Under the pieces are notes generated by a model. That model did not search any database and was not told the DNA's origin. It was given only the letters and a program-made list of their open reading frames with translations. This document shows positions 25,713-33,526 of a stretch of 64,000 nucleotides of DNA, piece after piece. Numbering within the stretch: the first letter of the stretch is position 1; every line of letters starts with the position of its first letter. The position numbers and the translations under genes were made by a program. Source of the stretch: Nocardiopsis metallicus (GTDB lineage: Bacteria > Actinomycetota > Actinomycetes > Streptosporangiales > Streptosporangiaceae). Location of the stretch: positions 1,426,001 to 1,490,000 of the forward strand of contig NZ_JACHDO010000001.1 in the NCBI RefSeq assembly GCF_014201115.1, given 5' to 3'.

Positions 25713-26606
25713 ATGACGAACACCCGTACCGGTACCCACAGCGGCCCCGAGCTGCGTATGCCCGCCTCCGTCGCGGCCGCCCTGACCTGTCCTGTCTGCG
25801 GGAACCCCCTGATACAGGGGCCGCGCGGGCTCTCCTGCGCGAGCGGGCACAGCTTCAACATCGCCCGCGAGGGCTACGCGGGCCTGCTCACCGGGGCGAC
25901 CCCGCCCGGGGCCGGGGACAGCAAGGACATGGTCGCCGCCCGCCTGCGCTTCCAGGCCGAGGGGCACTACGACCCCATCGGCCTGGCCCTGGCGGAGCAG
26001 CTCGCGGCCGGGGGCGCGGCCGGGTTCGCGAACGGGGGCGTCATCGTCGACGTGGGCGGCGGCACCGGCCACTACCTGAACCAGGTCCTGGACCGGATCC
26101 CCGAGGCGGTCGGCCTCACCACCGACGTCTCCAAGTTCGCCGCCCGCAAGGCCGCCAGGGCCCATCCCCGCAGCGGAGCCGTCACCGCCGACTCCTGGCG
26201 CCGCCTGCCCCTGGCCGACGACACCGCCGACGCGCTGCTCAACGTCTTCGCCCCGCGCAACGCCGCCGAGTTCCACCGCGTCCTCAAAGCCGGGGGCGTC
26301 CTGCTGGTCGTCACCCCGGCCGCCGACCACCTCGCCGAACCCCGCGAGGCGCTGGGCCTGCTGGACGTGGACCCCCGCAAGGACGAGCGCCTGGCCGAGG
26401 GGCTCAAGGACCACTTCGCCCTGGAGTCGGGCCGGGACCTGCGCTTCACCATGGAACTCGCGCACGAGGACGTCCTGACCGTGGTGGGCATGGGCCCCAG
26501 CGCCCGCCACGTCACGCCGGGGGAACTGCGCAACCGCATCGGGGAACTTCCCGACCCAGTCGCCGTCACCGCCTCCGTCCGCCTCCAGACCTACCGGGCT
26601 AGGTAG
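25713..26606 (+). CDS. RlmA-like 23S rRNA (guanine-N1) methyltransferase
   Basis: A 297-residue protein of the RlmA family: an N-terminal zinc site CPVCGNPL...LSCASGHSFNIAREGY followed by a Rossmann methyltransferase with VIVDVGGGTGHYLNQVL (SAM motif I) and DALLNVFAPRNAAEFHRVLKAGG. RlmA enzymes methylate G745 (type I) or G748 (type II, TlrB-like) of 23S rRNA; type II contributes to tylosin-type macrolide resistance together with Erm. Type II is expected in Gram-positives, but the type cannot be read from sequence here. The ATG at 25713 lies 11 nt after a TAGGCT -10-like element. It follows treY by 58 nt. Confidence 0.8.
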   Translation: MTNTRTGTHSGPELRMPASVAAALTCPVCGNPLIQGPRGLSCASGHSFNIAREGYAGLLTGATPPGAGDSKDMVAARLRFQAEGHYDPIGLALAEQLAAGGAAGFANGGVIVDVGGGTGHYLNQVLDRIPEAVGLTTDVSKFAARKAARAHPRSGAVTADSWRRLPLADDTADALLNVFAPRNAAEFHRVLKAGGVLLVVTPAADHLAEPREALGLLDVDPRKDERLAEGLKDHFALESGRDLRFTMELAHEDVLTVVGMGPSARHVTPGELRNRIGELPDPVAVTASVRLQTYRAR

Positions 26607-26624
26607 GGGAGGAGGGCGTGTTCT

Positions 26625-26699
26625 GCGCCCTGTCAGGGAAGATGAGACATCGGACTTCTAATCCGACGGTCGCAGGTTCGAATCCTGCCGGGTGCGCCA
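26625..26699 (+). tRNA. tRNA-Arg(TCT)-like sequence with aberrant 5' part
   Basis: The 3' two-thirds are a perfect tRNA: anticodon arm TCGGA-CTTCTAA-TCCGA (anticodon TCT), variable CGGTC, T-arm GCAGG-TTCGAAT-CCTGC, acceptor strand CGGGTGC and GCCA. The 5' part is odd: GCGCCC can form six acceptor pairs (one G-U), then a TGTC/GACA D-stem with an 11-nt loop follows directly, with acceptor position 7 and the linker bases 8-9 missing. A canonical tRNA-Arg(TCT) would start GCACCCG-TA. It is either a very unusual tRNA or a pseudo-tRNA left by recombination at the att site. Confidence 0.55.
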
Positions 26700-26710
26700 C
26701 AAAACCCCAG
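26655..26710 (+). repeat. Left att-like copy (tRNA 3' part)
   Basis: A direct repeat of 29409-29464. It differs at two positions only, both inside the tRNA part: G here against C there in the T-stem, and G here against A there in the acceptor. The tRNA pairing is intact in this copy, which marks it as the one nearer the ancestral tRNA gene. Confidence 0.75.
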
Positions 26711-26724
26711 TTCAGATCGGGTGC

Positions 26725-26758
26725 GTGAGGGCCTCGGGAGAGGCCCTCACGGCGTTTT
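26725..26758 (+). terminator. Terminator after the tRNA-Arg-like sequence
   Basis: A perfect 11-bp stem GTGAGGGCCTC/GAGGCCCTCAC with a 4-nt GGGA loop, followed by GGCGTTTT. This is a good rho-independent terminator placed 25 nt after the tRNA CCA end. Confidence 0.75.
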
Positions 26759-26768
26759 CGGGGCTTGT

Positions 26769-26786
26769 GTGCTCCTCGTGTGCTCC
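26769..26786 (+). repeat. Left arm-type integrase repeats
   Basis: GTGCTCC-TCGT-GTGCTCC, two copies 11 bp apart, followed by CCAG. The same pattern in the same orientation recurs at 29276-29293 beside the other att copy. Confidence 0.55.
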
Positions 26787-27149
26787 CCAGTACAAGGTGA
26801 GTGCCGGTGGGGCGACCTCCCGGAGTGCTTTACCGGGGCCTGACCTCGTCCCGCGAACAGAGTGTGTCCTGCAGCAGCCCACCAGAGCACCATCAGTCCG
26901 CACCACACAAACAGTAGGAGCCGCGCCTCGACTTTCCCTTCTCCCGTTCGCAGCGTTTCCAAGCCACCGGTGAGCGGAGCGGTACACCCGTGCCAAACCA
27001 AGGCAAGCCCTCCAGCACCAGAACGAATCGAGCGCACTCGACCGAGGTGTGGTTTCCGGGTCGGCAGCCGGGCACCCTTACAGGGGATTCGCCCTCAACT
27101 GGCGCTCCTGTCAAGATGGCCGCCGCCGCGACGACGGAGGAGAGCAACC

Positions 27150-28475
27150 GTGGACGGACTGCGAGAGCTGACCCGGGACAAGGACCTGGGAGCGCTCAGG
27201 AACTGGCTCGGCGAGCACGGCACACTCGACATCGCCGAGGGGCTGACCAGGGTCCCCCCGGCTGAACGGGCTATCGCCTTCCGGCTCTTGGCGAAGGACC
27301 GTGCCCTGGCGGTCTTCGAGGCGCTGGAGCCCCTCTACCAGCAGGAGCTGTTGGATGGGCTGCGCGATGCCCAGGTGAGGTCACTCGTCGAGGAGATGGA
27401 GCCGGATGACCGGGTTCGCCTGTTCGACGAGATGCCCGCCACCGTCGTCACGCGGATCCAGGCCGGGCTGAGCCCCAGTGAACGTGAGGCCACCGCGTCA
27501 CTGCTCGGCTACCCGACCGAATCGGCGGGGCGCGTGATGACGCCCTCCTTCGTGAGCGTGCGCTCGTCCATGACCGCCGCTGACGCGTTGTCCAAGGTCC
27601 GTCGCGCCGACGTGGATCCGGCCGTGTTGCACGTCCTGCCGGTCACCGACGACCAGCGTCGTTTGAAGGGCATGGTGGACCTGCGTCATCTGGTCTCCGC
27701 GCCCTCCTCCACCCGTATCGGTGACCTGGTGGGCGGGGAGGTGTACTCGGTGACGGCTGGCACCGACCAGGAAGAAGCGGCACGCCTGATGCGTACCGCC
27801 GATCTGGTGGAGCTGCCGGTGGTCGACGCCGAGGACCGTCTGCTCGGCGTCATCACGGTCGACGACGCGATGCGGGTACTGGATGAGGAGATGACCGAGG
27901 ACCTCGCCCGTACGGGTGGTTCCGAACCTCTGGGGCGCCCCTACCTGGGCTCCAGTGCCTTCCATCTGGCACGCAAGCGGGCCGTGTGGTTGCTGTTGCT
28001 GGGCGTTGCGGCCGTGCTGACGGTCAACGTGCTGGCCGCTTTCGAGGGCACCCTGGAATCGGTGGTGGCGCTGGCCCTGTTCATTCCGTTGCTGATCGAC
28101 ACTGGGGGGAACTCCGGGTCCCAGGCCGCCACGGTCGTCATCCGTGCGATGTCGGTGGGCGAGGTGCGTTTCCGGGACCTGCCCACGGTCGTGTGGCGTG
28201 AGGCCAGGGTTGGGTTCATGCTGGGCCTGATGCTGGCGGTGGTCGCTTTCCCAGCCGTGTGGCTGTTCTTCGATGTGCAGTTCGCCACCATCATCGCTTC
28301 CACGATCGCGGTGATCTGTCTGTGGGCCTCCTTCGTCGGAGGCCTGCTCCCCATGCTGGCCCAGCGGGTGGGGATCGACCCGGCCGTGGTCTCCGCCCCC
28401 CTGATCACCACACTCATCGACGCGACCGGACTGATCCTCTACTTCATGATCGCCATGGCGGTACTGGGTTTGTGA
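27150..28475 (+). CDS. mgtE: Magnesium transporter MgtE
   Basis: A 441-residue MgtE-type Mg2+ channel. An N-terminal superhelical domain (RLLAKDRALAVFEALEPLYQQELLDGL, about 40-130) is followed by two CBS domains (SAGRVMTPSFVSV at about 132 and VYSVTAGTDQEEAARLM at about 200) and a C-terminal membrane domain of five helices containing the family motif LLIDTGGNSGSQAATVVIRAM. The GTG at 27150 is preceded by GGAGGAGA at 7-nt spacing; the frame is open upstream but without support. No M-box is visible upstream; a truncated one lies just downstream (28564). It is the only intact gene inside the att-flanked element. Confidence 0.92.
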   Translation: MDGLRELTRDKDLGALRNWLGEHGTLDIAEGLTRVPPAERAIAFRLLAKDRALAVFEALEPLYQQELLDGLRDAQVRSLVEEMEPDDRVRLFDEMPATVVTRIQAGLSPSEREATASLLGYPTESAGRVMTPSFVSVRSSMTAADALSKVRRADVDPAVLHVLPVTDDQRRLKGMVDLRHLVSAPSSTRIGDLVGGEVYSVTAGTDQEEAARLMRTADLVELPVVDAEDRLLGVITVDDAMRVLDEEMTEDLARTGGSEPLGRPYLGSSAFHLARKRAVWLLLLGVAAVLTVNVLAAFEGTLESVVALALFIPLLIDTGGNSGSQAATVVIRAMSVGEVRFRDLPTVVWREARVGFMLGLMLAVVAFPAVWLFFDVQFATIIASTIAVICLWASFVGGLLPMLAQRVGIDPAVVSAPLITTLIDATGLILYFMIAMAVLGL

Positions 28476-28563
28476 ACGTTCCGTGTCACAGGAGGGCACT
28501 CGATGCCAGTTGGACATCTCCTCGAGGAGCAGCAACCTCTCGACTCGAAGAACACAGCAGGTG

Positions 28564-28636
28564 TCCCGTTAGGTGAGGCTCATGTGTGCGTACGCGTCCG
28601 CTGCCCAAGAAGGTCGAGAGACCCTGATGAGGTAAT
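28564..28636 (+). ncRNA. Truncated M-box (ykoK) magnesium riboswitch
   Basis: GTTAGGTGAGGCTC (28568-28581), then GCTGCCCAAGAAGGTCGAGAGACC (from about 28600) and TGATGAGGTAA follow the order and spacing of the 5' half of the M-box aptamer. The 3' half (the second long helix and the conserved terminal strand) is missing: at about 28637 the sequence runs into an IS5-type transposase remnant. It lies after mgtE on the same strand, so the gene it once controlled has been removed or displaced. Confidence 0.7.
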
Positions 28637-28647
28637 CCCAGCGAGTT

Positions 28648-28845
28648 TCATGTCAGGCGCCCGTGTTCGAAGTGCGTGAGGACGAGGGCGGCTCTGGCGA
28701 TGTCCCCGATCTTGCTGGGGCTGGTGGTGATGTGCTGTAGCAGCCGCCACCGCTGGGTGAGCAGTGCGAACCCGCGCTCGCCCAGACAGTGCATACCCCG
28801 TTGGAGCGTGTTGAGGGTGCGGTCGTCCAGAGCCAGCGGCGGCCC
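28648..28845 (-). pseudogene. C-terminal fragment of an IS5-family DDE transposase
   Basis: The minus strand encodes about 65 residues ending CLGERGFALLTQRWRLLQHITTSPSKIGDIARAALVLTHFEHGRLT-stop, the C-terminal end of an actinomycete DDE_Tnp_4-type (IS5-like) transposase. The catalytic DDE core is absent. The fragment abuts the broken M-box on one side and the truncated ORF on the other, so it marks an old insertion followed by deletion. Confidence 0.7.
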
Positions 28846-28848
28846 GTC

Positions 28849-29140
28849 GGCCGGCGATCGCGCCCTGCTCCGCCATCCAGTCCCAACAGGTCGGCCCCAG
28901 ACGCGCCATCCACGCCAGGGCCGCTCGGGCACGTCGTTCCCGCGCGCGAGGGGTTCGGCCGGTCGCGGCACGCAGCAGGGGGAAGGTGGTGTTGTCCCAG
29001 GCGTCGCAGAGGGCTCTGATGGTTTCCCGGTCGAAGGTGCGTGCGTCGCGGGCGGCGTCGGCGATCTGGTGCAGGGAGCGGCCCAGCAGGGCGCCCAACG
29101 CGGCCAAGGACGGTTCGGCGGGGTCAGGGGGTGCGCTCAT
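28849..29140 (-). pseudogene. Truncated hypothetical protein
   Basis: About 97 residues from the ATG at 29140 (MSAPPDPAEPSLAALGALLGRSLHQIADAARDARTFDRETI...) read as a plausible alpha-helical, alanine/arginine-rich protein. Beyond about 28850 the frame runs on into sequence that belongs, in another frame, to the IS5-type transposase fragment. The natural C-terminus is therefore lost. I do not recognise the family. Confidence 0.45.
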
Positions 29141-29275
29141 AACCGAGAACCCTGGCACAAGACCACGGTGGGTACATCAGTCGGTGGTACAGGAAGGAAC
29201 CACGCTCTCGCGCACCAGCGGGAACAATTCACGGGTACCTTGCGAGGTGTCATCGGACGCCGTCAACACCCGTGT

Positions 29276-29293
29276 GTGCTCCGTTGGTGCTCC
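29276..29293 (+). repeat. Right arm-type integrase repeats
   Basis: GTGCTCC-GTTG-GTGCTCC, 11 bp apart, followed by GCAG; the same unit, spacing and orientation as the left pair at 26769-26786. The rest of 29141-29408 contains no gene that I can support. Confidence 0.55.
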
Positions 29294-29408
29294 GCAGTTT
29301 TGCACCGGGACGTCACCGGGCGGCACGACGTGGCACAGGGCGGCATCCTGATTCGGATGGTGCGGGACACAACGGCACGAAGTGACACGTGGCGGAACCC
29401 GGGCGCCG

Positions 29409-29464
29409 CTTCTAATCCGACGGTCGCAGCTTCGAATCCTGCCGAGTGCGCCACAAAACCCCAG
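29409..29464 (+). repeat. Right att-like copy (tRNA 3' part)
   Basis: The second copy of the 56-bp repeat. A G-to-C change breaks one T-stem pair, and there is no acceptor or D-arm sequence upstream, so this is a tRNA fragment rather than a gene. Downstream, 29465-29789 (325 bases before treZ) shows no gene or clear motif. Confidence 0.75.
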
Positions 29465-29789
29465 GCCACAGCCTTAGCAGATCAGGGGCCAGCAAGGTCG
29501 CCCTGCCGGTAAGTCCAGGGCGGGGCCGAAGTGGGACCAGGTCTTCCACCCCTGCCTCGTCCATACCCGAGCCTGCAGGCTCTGTCGGCACCCCGCGGCG
29601 TCAGCCACGAAGACCAGCTAGTCGTCTCCTGCGCGGTCAGCAACGAGGCACCACGCCGACTGGCTACCTGCTGCTCCAAGTTCAGCGACGGCCCGCTCTC
29701 TTGAGTGACGGGAGGCGATCCCGCGGGCCGCTGAAGGGGTGCGGTGACGCAAGGTTCGGTCCCGGTGCACCCGGGGTAGGCCACCCCGC

Positions 29790-31574
29790 GTGAACGAATT
29801 GGCGATGGAATCGACCCTGTCCAGCTCACCCGGCCGGGGGGTCCGCGGGGACTTCTCCGTGTGGGCTCCCCGGGCCCGCCGCGTACGGGTCCGCGTCGAC
29901 GGGACCGACCACCCCATGGAACGCGCCCCCGACGGCTGGTGGCACGCCCGGGTGGCGGGCGCCGGACCGGGCTCGGACTACGCCTACCTCCTCGACGAGG
30001 ATCCCCAGCCCCTGCCCGACCCGCGCTCCCTGCACCAACCCGAGGGGGTGCACGCACCCAGCCGGGTGTACGACCACGCCGCCCACGCCTGGGCGGACGG
30101 CGACTGGACCGGGCGCCCGCTCGCCGGAGGCGTGGTCTACGAACTCCACGTCGGTACCTTCACCCCCGAGGGCACCCTGGACTCCGCCGTCGACCGCCTC
30201 GACCACCTGGTCGACCTCGGTGTCACCCACGTGGAGCTGATGCCGCTCAACGCCTTCGACGGCACCCACGGCTGGGGTTACGACGGCGTCCTGTGGGCCG
30301 CAGTCCACGAACCCTACGGCGGCCCCGACGCGCTCAAGGTGTTCGTCGACGCCTGCCACCGCCGGGGCCTCGCGGTCCTGCTGGACGTGGTCTACAACCA
30401 CCTCGGCCCCTCCGGCGCCTACCTGCCGCGCTTCGGTCCCTACTTCTCCGGAGAGAACGCCTGGGGGCCCTCGCTCAACCTGGACGGCCCCGATTCCGAC
30501 CCCGTCCGGCGACTGGTCGTCGACGGCGCCCTGGACTGGCTGCGCCACTACCACCTGGACGGACTCCGCCTGGACGCGGTGCACGCCCTGCGCGACGACC
30601 GGGCCGCGCCGATCCTCGCCGAGCTCTCCGCCGACGTCGACGCCCTGTCCGCCGGCCTGGGCCGCCCGCTCGCCCTGGTCGCGGAGTCCGACCGCAACGA
30701 CCCGCGCACCGTCCTGCCCCGGGAGGCGGGCGGGCTCGGGATGAGCGCACAGTGGTCCGACGACCTCCACCACGCCCTGCACGTCGCCCTCACCGGCGAG
30801 AAACACGGCTACTACGCCGACTTCGACGGCCCCCAGGTGCTCGCCGAGACCCTGCGGCGCGTCTTCTGGCACGAGGGCACGTTCTCCACCTTCCGCGGCA
30901 GGAGGCACGGGGCCCGGGTGGACACCGCACTGATCCCGGGCAGCCGCTTCCTCGGCTACCTCAGCACCCACGACCAGATCGGCAACCGGGCCCGCGGCGA
31001 CCGCATGGGCGAGCACCTCTCACCCGGCCTGCTCACCTGCGGCGCCGCCCTCGTCCTGTGCTCGCCCTACACCCCGATGATCTTCATGGGGGAGGAGTGG
31101 GGGGCCACCACCCCCTGGCCGTTCTTCGCCTCGTTCACCGACCCCGAACTCGTCGAGGGGGTGCGCCGGGGCCGCCGCCGCGAGTTCGCCGCCCTGGGCT
31201 GGGCCGAGGAGGACATCCCCGACCCCATGGACCCGGCCACCCGCGACAGCGCGGTCCTGGACTGGTCCGAGCCCGAGCACGAGTCCCGAAAACCGGTCCT
31301 GGACACCTACCGCGCCCTGATCGCCCTGCGCCGGGCCGAACCCGAACTCTGCGACCCGCGCCTGGACCGGTTCGCCGTCAGCTCCAGCCAGGACGGCCGC
31401 ACGCTGGTGCTGACCCGCGGTTCGCTGCGCCTGGTCTGCAACCTCGGCCTCGAAGAGACTCGGACGGAACTGGAGGCGGCACCCCGGGAGCTCCTGCTCG
31501 CCAGCGGCGTCCCGAGAGTGGACGGCACCGCGGTCAGCGTCGCGGGGGAGTCCTTCGCGGTGCTGCGGGTGTGA
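29790..31574 (+). CDS. treZ: Malto-oligosyltrehalose trehalohydrolase
   Basis: A 594-residue GH13 enzyme that releases trehalose from maltooligosyltrehalose, the second step after TreY. An N-terminal beta-sandwich (FSVWAPRARRVRVRV) precedes the barrel: VVYELHVGTFTPEGTLDSAVDRL, GWGYDGVLWAAVHEPYGG, LLDVVYNHLGPSG, HLDGLRLDAVHALRDD with the nucleophile Asp, LALVAESDRND with the catalytic Glu, and YLSTHDQIGNRARGDR. Length and order fit TreZ. The start is a GTG at 29790 (MNELAMESTL); an ATG 15 nt further on is possible. Its usual neighbour treY is 4.1 kb away across the att element. Confidence 0.95.
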   Translation: MNELAMESTLSSSPGRGVRGDFSVWAPRARRVRVRVDGTDHPMERAPDGWWHARVAGAGPGSDYAYLLDEDPQPLPDPRSLHQPEGVHAPSRVYDHAAHAWADGDWTGRPLAGGVVYELHVGTFTPEGTLDSAVDRLDHLVDLGVTHVELMPLNAFDGTHGWGYDGVLWAAVHEPYGGPDALKVFVDACHRRGLAVLLDVVYNHLGPSGAYLPRFGPYFSGENAWGPSLNLDGPDSDPVRRLVVDGALDWLRHYHLDGLRLDAVHALRDDRAAPILAELSADVDALSAGLGRPLALVAESDRNDPRTVLPREAGGLGMSAQWSDDLHHALHVALTGEKHGYYADFDGPQVLAETLRRVFWHEGTFSTFRGRRHGARVDTALIPGSRFLGYLSTHDQIGNRARGDRMGEHLSPGLLTCGAALVLCSPYTPMIFMGEEWGATTPWPFFASFTDPELVEGVRRGRRREFAALGWAEEDIPDPMDPATRDSAVLDWSEPEHESRKPVLDTYRALIALRRAEPELCDPRLDRFAVSSSQDGRTLVLTRGSLRLVCNLGLEETRTELEAAPRELLLASGVPRVDGTAVSVAGESFAVLRV

Positions 31575-31588
31575 GGTGCCGGAACCGC

Positions 31589-32167
31589 TTACTCCACCGG
31601 CCCCCGGAAGTGCGCCTCGTCCAAACCGTTGGCCACGGAGACGAGCACGGAGTCAGGGGACTCGGGCAGGTCGCACACCATGTCCCTGGTGTGGGTCCCG
31701 GCCTCCAGCTCCCCGAACGGCTCCCCTGCGGTGGCGGAGACCGTGTGCTCGCCGTGGGAGCACCGCGCCTCCAGGAACGCGGTTCCGAAGACCCGGCCCA
31801 GGTCCGGCACCTCCACTGTCAGGGTGAACTCCACCTGCCCGGGGGCGCCGAGGGCGACGTCGTCCACCGTGTAGACGACGTCCTCCTCGACCCCGTCCTG
31901 GTACTCGTGTTCGTAGGCGCCCACCGGGTACGGGAAGGCGGCACCCTCCCCGAAGTCGTACTCGTGTCCGGGACCAGCCGTTTCCGGTGGGTCCTCGACG
32001 CCTTCCCCCTCCGGGGAGTCCTCATCGGCGGGGTCCTGCGTTGCGCTCTCCGTTTCCGTGGCGCCCCCGTCCGCGTTCGGCGGGTCCAGGACCACCTCTT
32101 CGGTGGTGCCGCACGCGACGGCGAGCAGGATCGGAAGAACCAGCGTGTAAGGGAATATCCGTCTCAT
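31589..32167 (-). CDS. Hypothetical lipoprotein
   Basis: A 192-residue protein with a lipoprotein signal (MRRIFPYTLVLPILLAVACG, lipobox LAVAC), an acidic low-complexity stretch (about 25-70), and a C-terminal beta-rich domain (VEFTLTVEVPDLGRVFGTAFLEARCSHGEHTVSATAGE) with one pair of cysteines. It is probably surface-anchored. The family is not recognised. It is convergent with treZ, 14 nt between the two stops. Confidence 0.75.
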   Translation of the reverse strand: MRRIFPYTLVLPILLAVACGTTEEVVLDPPNADGGATETESATQDPADEDSPEGEGVEDPPETAGPGHEYDFGEGAAFPYPVGAYEHEYQDGVEEDVVYTVDDVALGAPGQVEFTLTVEVPDLGRVFGTAFLEARCSHGEHTVSATAGEPFGELEAGTHTRDMVCDLPESPDSVLVSVANGLDEAHFRGPVE

Positions 32168-32216
32168 ATCCCCACGCTAGGCGAGGCGCACCGCTTTCCC
32201 TGTCCCCAGCGGGGCC

Positions 32217-33059
32217 TCATCCGGCCAGGGCCCGGAACACCGCCACCCACTGGTTCGGGTTGACCAGCCCCACCGGCGTGCTCGGAGCGACCCCCGCCAC
32301 CCCAAGCGCGGCCACCACCCGACCGGCCGGATAGACCCGGCGCAGCGACGCGGAGAGTGAACCGCCCACCCCGCCGAAGCCGAGTTCGACCATGCGCCGG
32401 TACTCGCCCCGGCGCTCCCATGGCACCAGGGCTTCGGCTCGCCTGCGCAGTACCAGCACCCCGGCGTCCACCCGGGGCTCCGGCCGGAAGCGGTCCCGGC
32501 CGATCCGTCCGGCCAGCCGCCAGGACCACCACGGCCAGGTCAGCACGGTCAACCTGCTCCACCTTCCATAGGCGCCGGTGCGCTTGCGCGCGTACTCCAG
32601 CTGGGTGACCAGGGTGGCCGAGGTGAGTTCCGGGGCGTCCAGACACCAGCGGACGATGTCAGCGGTTCTCGAGTAGGGGATGTTGCCGACCACCGCGAAC
32701 GGCTCGCGCGGCGGACGCGCGCGGGTGAAGTCGCCGTGCACCACCCGTACGCCCAGGGCCGGGTCCCGGTAGCGGTCGGCGAGCCGCGCGGCCAGCCGGG
32801 GGTCGAGTTCGTGGGCGAGCACCCTCCTGGCTTCCGGGGCGAGGAACCGGGTGATGGCGCCGTCACCGGGACCGACCTCCACCACGAGGTCGTCGGGGTC
32901 CACCTCGGCCAGTCGCACCACCCAGCGGGCGGTACCGGGGTCGTTGAGGAAGTTCTGCGACAGGCGCCGACGGTTGCCGCTGCGCCGGTTACCCGAGCGG
33001 TTGCCCGAGAGATCGTCGCGGGAGGCTGAGCCATGGTTTCGGTGAGTGCGGCGTGCCAT
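32217..33059 (-). CDS. 23S rRNA adenine-N6 methyltransferase, Erm family
   Basis: A 280-residue Erm/KsgA-superfamily enzyme. RRRLSQNFLNDPGTARWVV at 31-48 and motif I VVEVGPGDGAIT at 59-70 are followed by LAHELDPRLA, VHGDFTRA and the catalytic NIPYS at 126-130. The length and the Arg/Gly/Asn-rich N-terminus point to Erm (A2058 dimethylation; macrolide-lincosamide-streptogramin B resistance) rather than the housekeeping KsgA. The N-terminus contains a repeated RSGN unit. A 16-codon ORF just upstream may be a regulatory leader. The start is an ATG without a clear ribosome-binding site. Confidence 0.85.
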   Translation of the reverse strand: MARRTHRNHGSASRDDLSGNRSGNRRSGNRRRLSQNFLNDPGTARWVVRLAEVDPDDLVVEVGPGDGAITRFLAPEARRVLAHELDPRLAARLADRYRDPALGVRVVHGDFTRARPPREPFAVVGNIPYSRTADIVRWCLDAPELTSATLVTQLEYARKRTGAYGRWSRLTVLTWPWWSWRLAGRIGRDRFRPEPRVDAGVLVLRRRAEALVPWERRGEYRRMVELGFGGVGGSLSASLRRVYPAGRVVAALGVAGVAPSTPVGLVNPNQWVAVFRALAG

Positions 33060-33074
33060 GTGTGGTCCGTTCTG

Positions 33075-33125
33075 TCACCCCGAGGGGCGGCTGACGCGGA
33101 CGGGCAGCACGAAGGGGCGCCTCAC
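33075..33125 (-). CDS. Possible erm leader peptide
   Basis: A GTG-started 16-codon frame (MRRPFVLPVRVSRPSG) ends 15 nt before the erm ATG. Short arginine-rich leaders at this position control many erm genes by ribosome stalling. The start overlaps a CTCACC/GGTGAG palindrome and CCCC-TCG-GGGG follows near the end. Support is positional only. The remainder of the gap to 33526 holds no other gene I can support. Confidence 0.3.
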   Translation of the reverse strand: MRRPFVLPVRVSRPSG

Positions 33126-33526
33126 CCGGTGAGGGTGCGCGTGTGCTATGACAGGCCCCTGGTCGCCCGTCCGAAGAGAAAGAGGACGTCGGCGGAACCT
33201 GGACCGGTACGCGTCTACGAAGTCACGTCTGGCACGAGCCCCTGGCACCGCCGACGTCGCGCCCGGGAAACGGGGCACGGAAACGGCGGTGCGCTCGGAG
33301 GGGGCTCGGTTACCGGCCCAGCGGGGCGGGCCGGAGACGCGTGTACGGGTAAGCGACCCCGGACCAGGCGTGCTGGCCCTCGAAGATCGCCGCGAAAGCT
33401 GCCATGGGCAGAACGCTAGGCCAGCCGCCACCGGTGGGGCAACGGGTTTTCCGGCTGCCCCGACCACCCCGCGTTCCTGGGAAAACCGGTCGCGTGCCCG
33501 CCATCGGCCACGCGATACTCGGCCCC

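Larger units (their letters stand above)
26655..29464. mobile_element. att-flanked remnant element in a tRNA-Arg gene, no integrase
   Basis: Two 56-bp direct repeats (26655-26710 and 29409-29464; 54 of 56 identical) consist of the anticodon-to-CCA part of tRNA-Arg(TCT) plus CAAAACCCCAG. Just inside each lies a pair of GTGCTCC repeats spaced 11 bp (26769-26786; 29276-29293), the layout of arm-type sites for a tyrosine integrase. The interval carries mgtE, a broken M-box, an IS5-type transposase fragment and a truncated ORF, but no integrase, excisionase or replication gene. It separates treY from treZ. Apart from the arms, bases 26790-27149 contain nothing I recognise. Confidence 0.7.

Noticed and set aside
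26790-27149. M-box riboswitch directly upstream of mgtE
   Set aside because: The conserved GTTAGGTGAGGCTC block is absent here; it occurs only downstream at 28568.
33126-33467. Minus-strand ORF of about 130 residues upstream of erm
   Set aside because: The translation is Arg/Pro/Ser-rich without domains or a plausible start; only the last 16 codons are kept, as a possible leader peptide.
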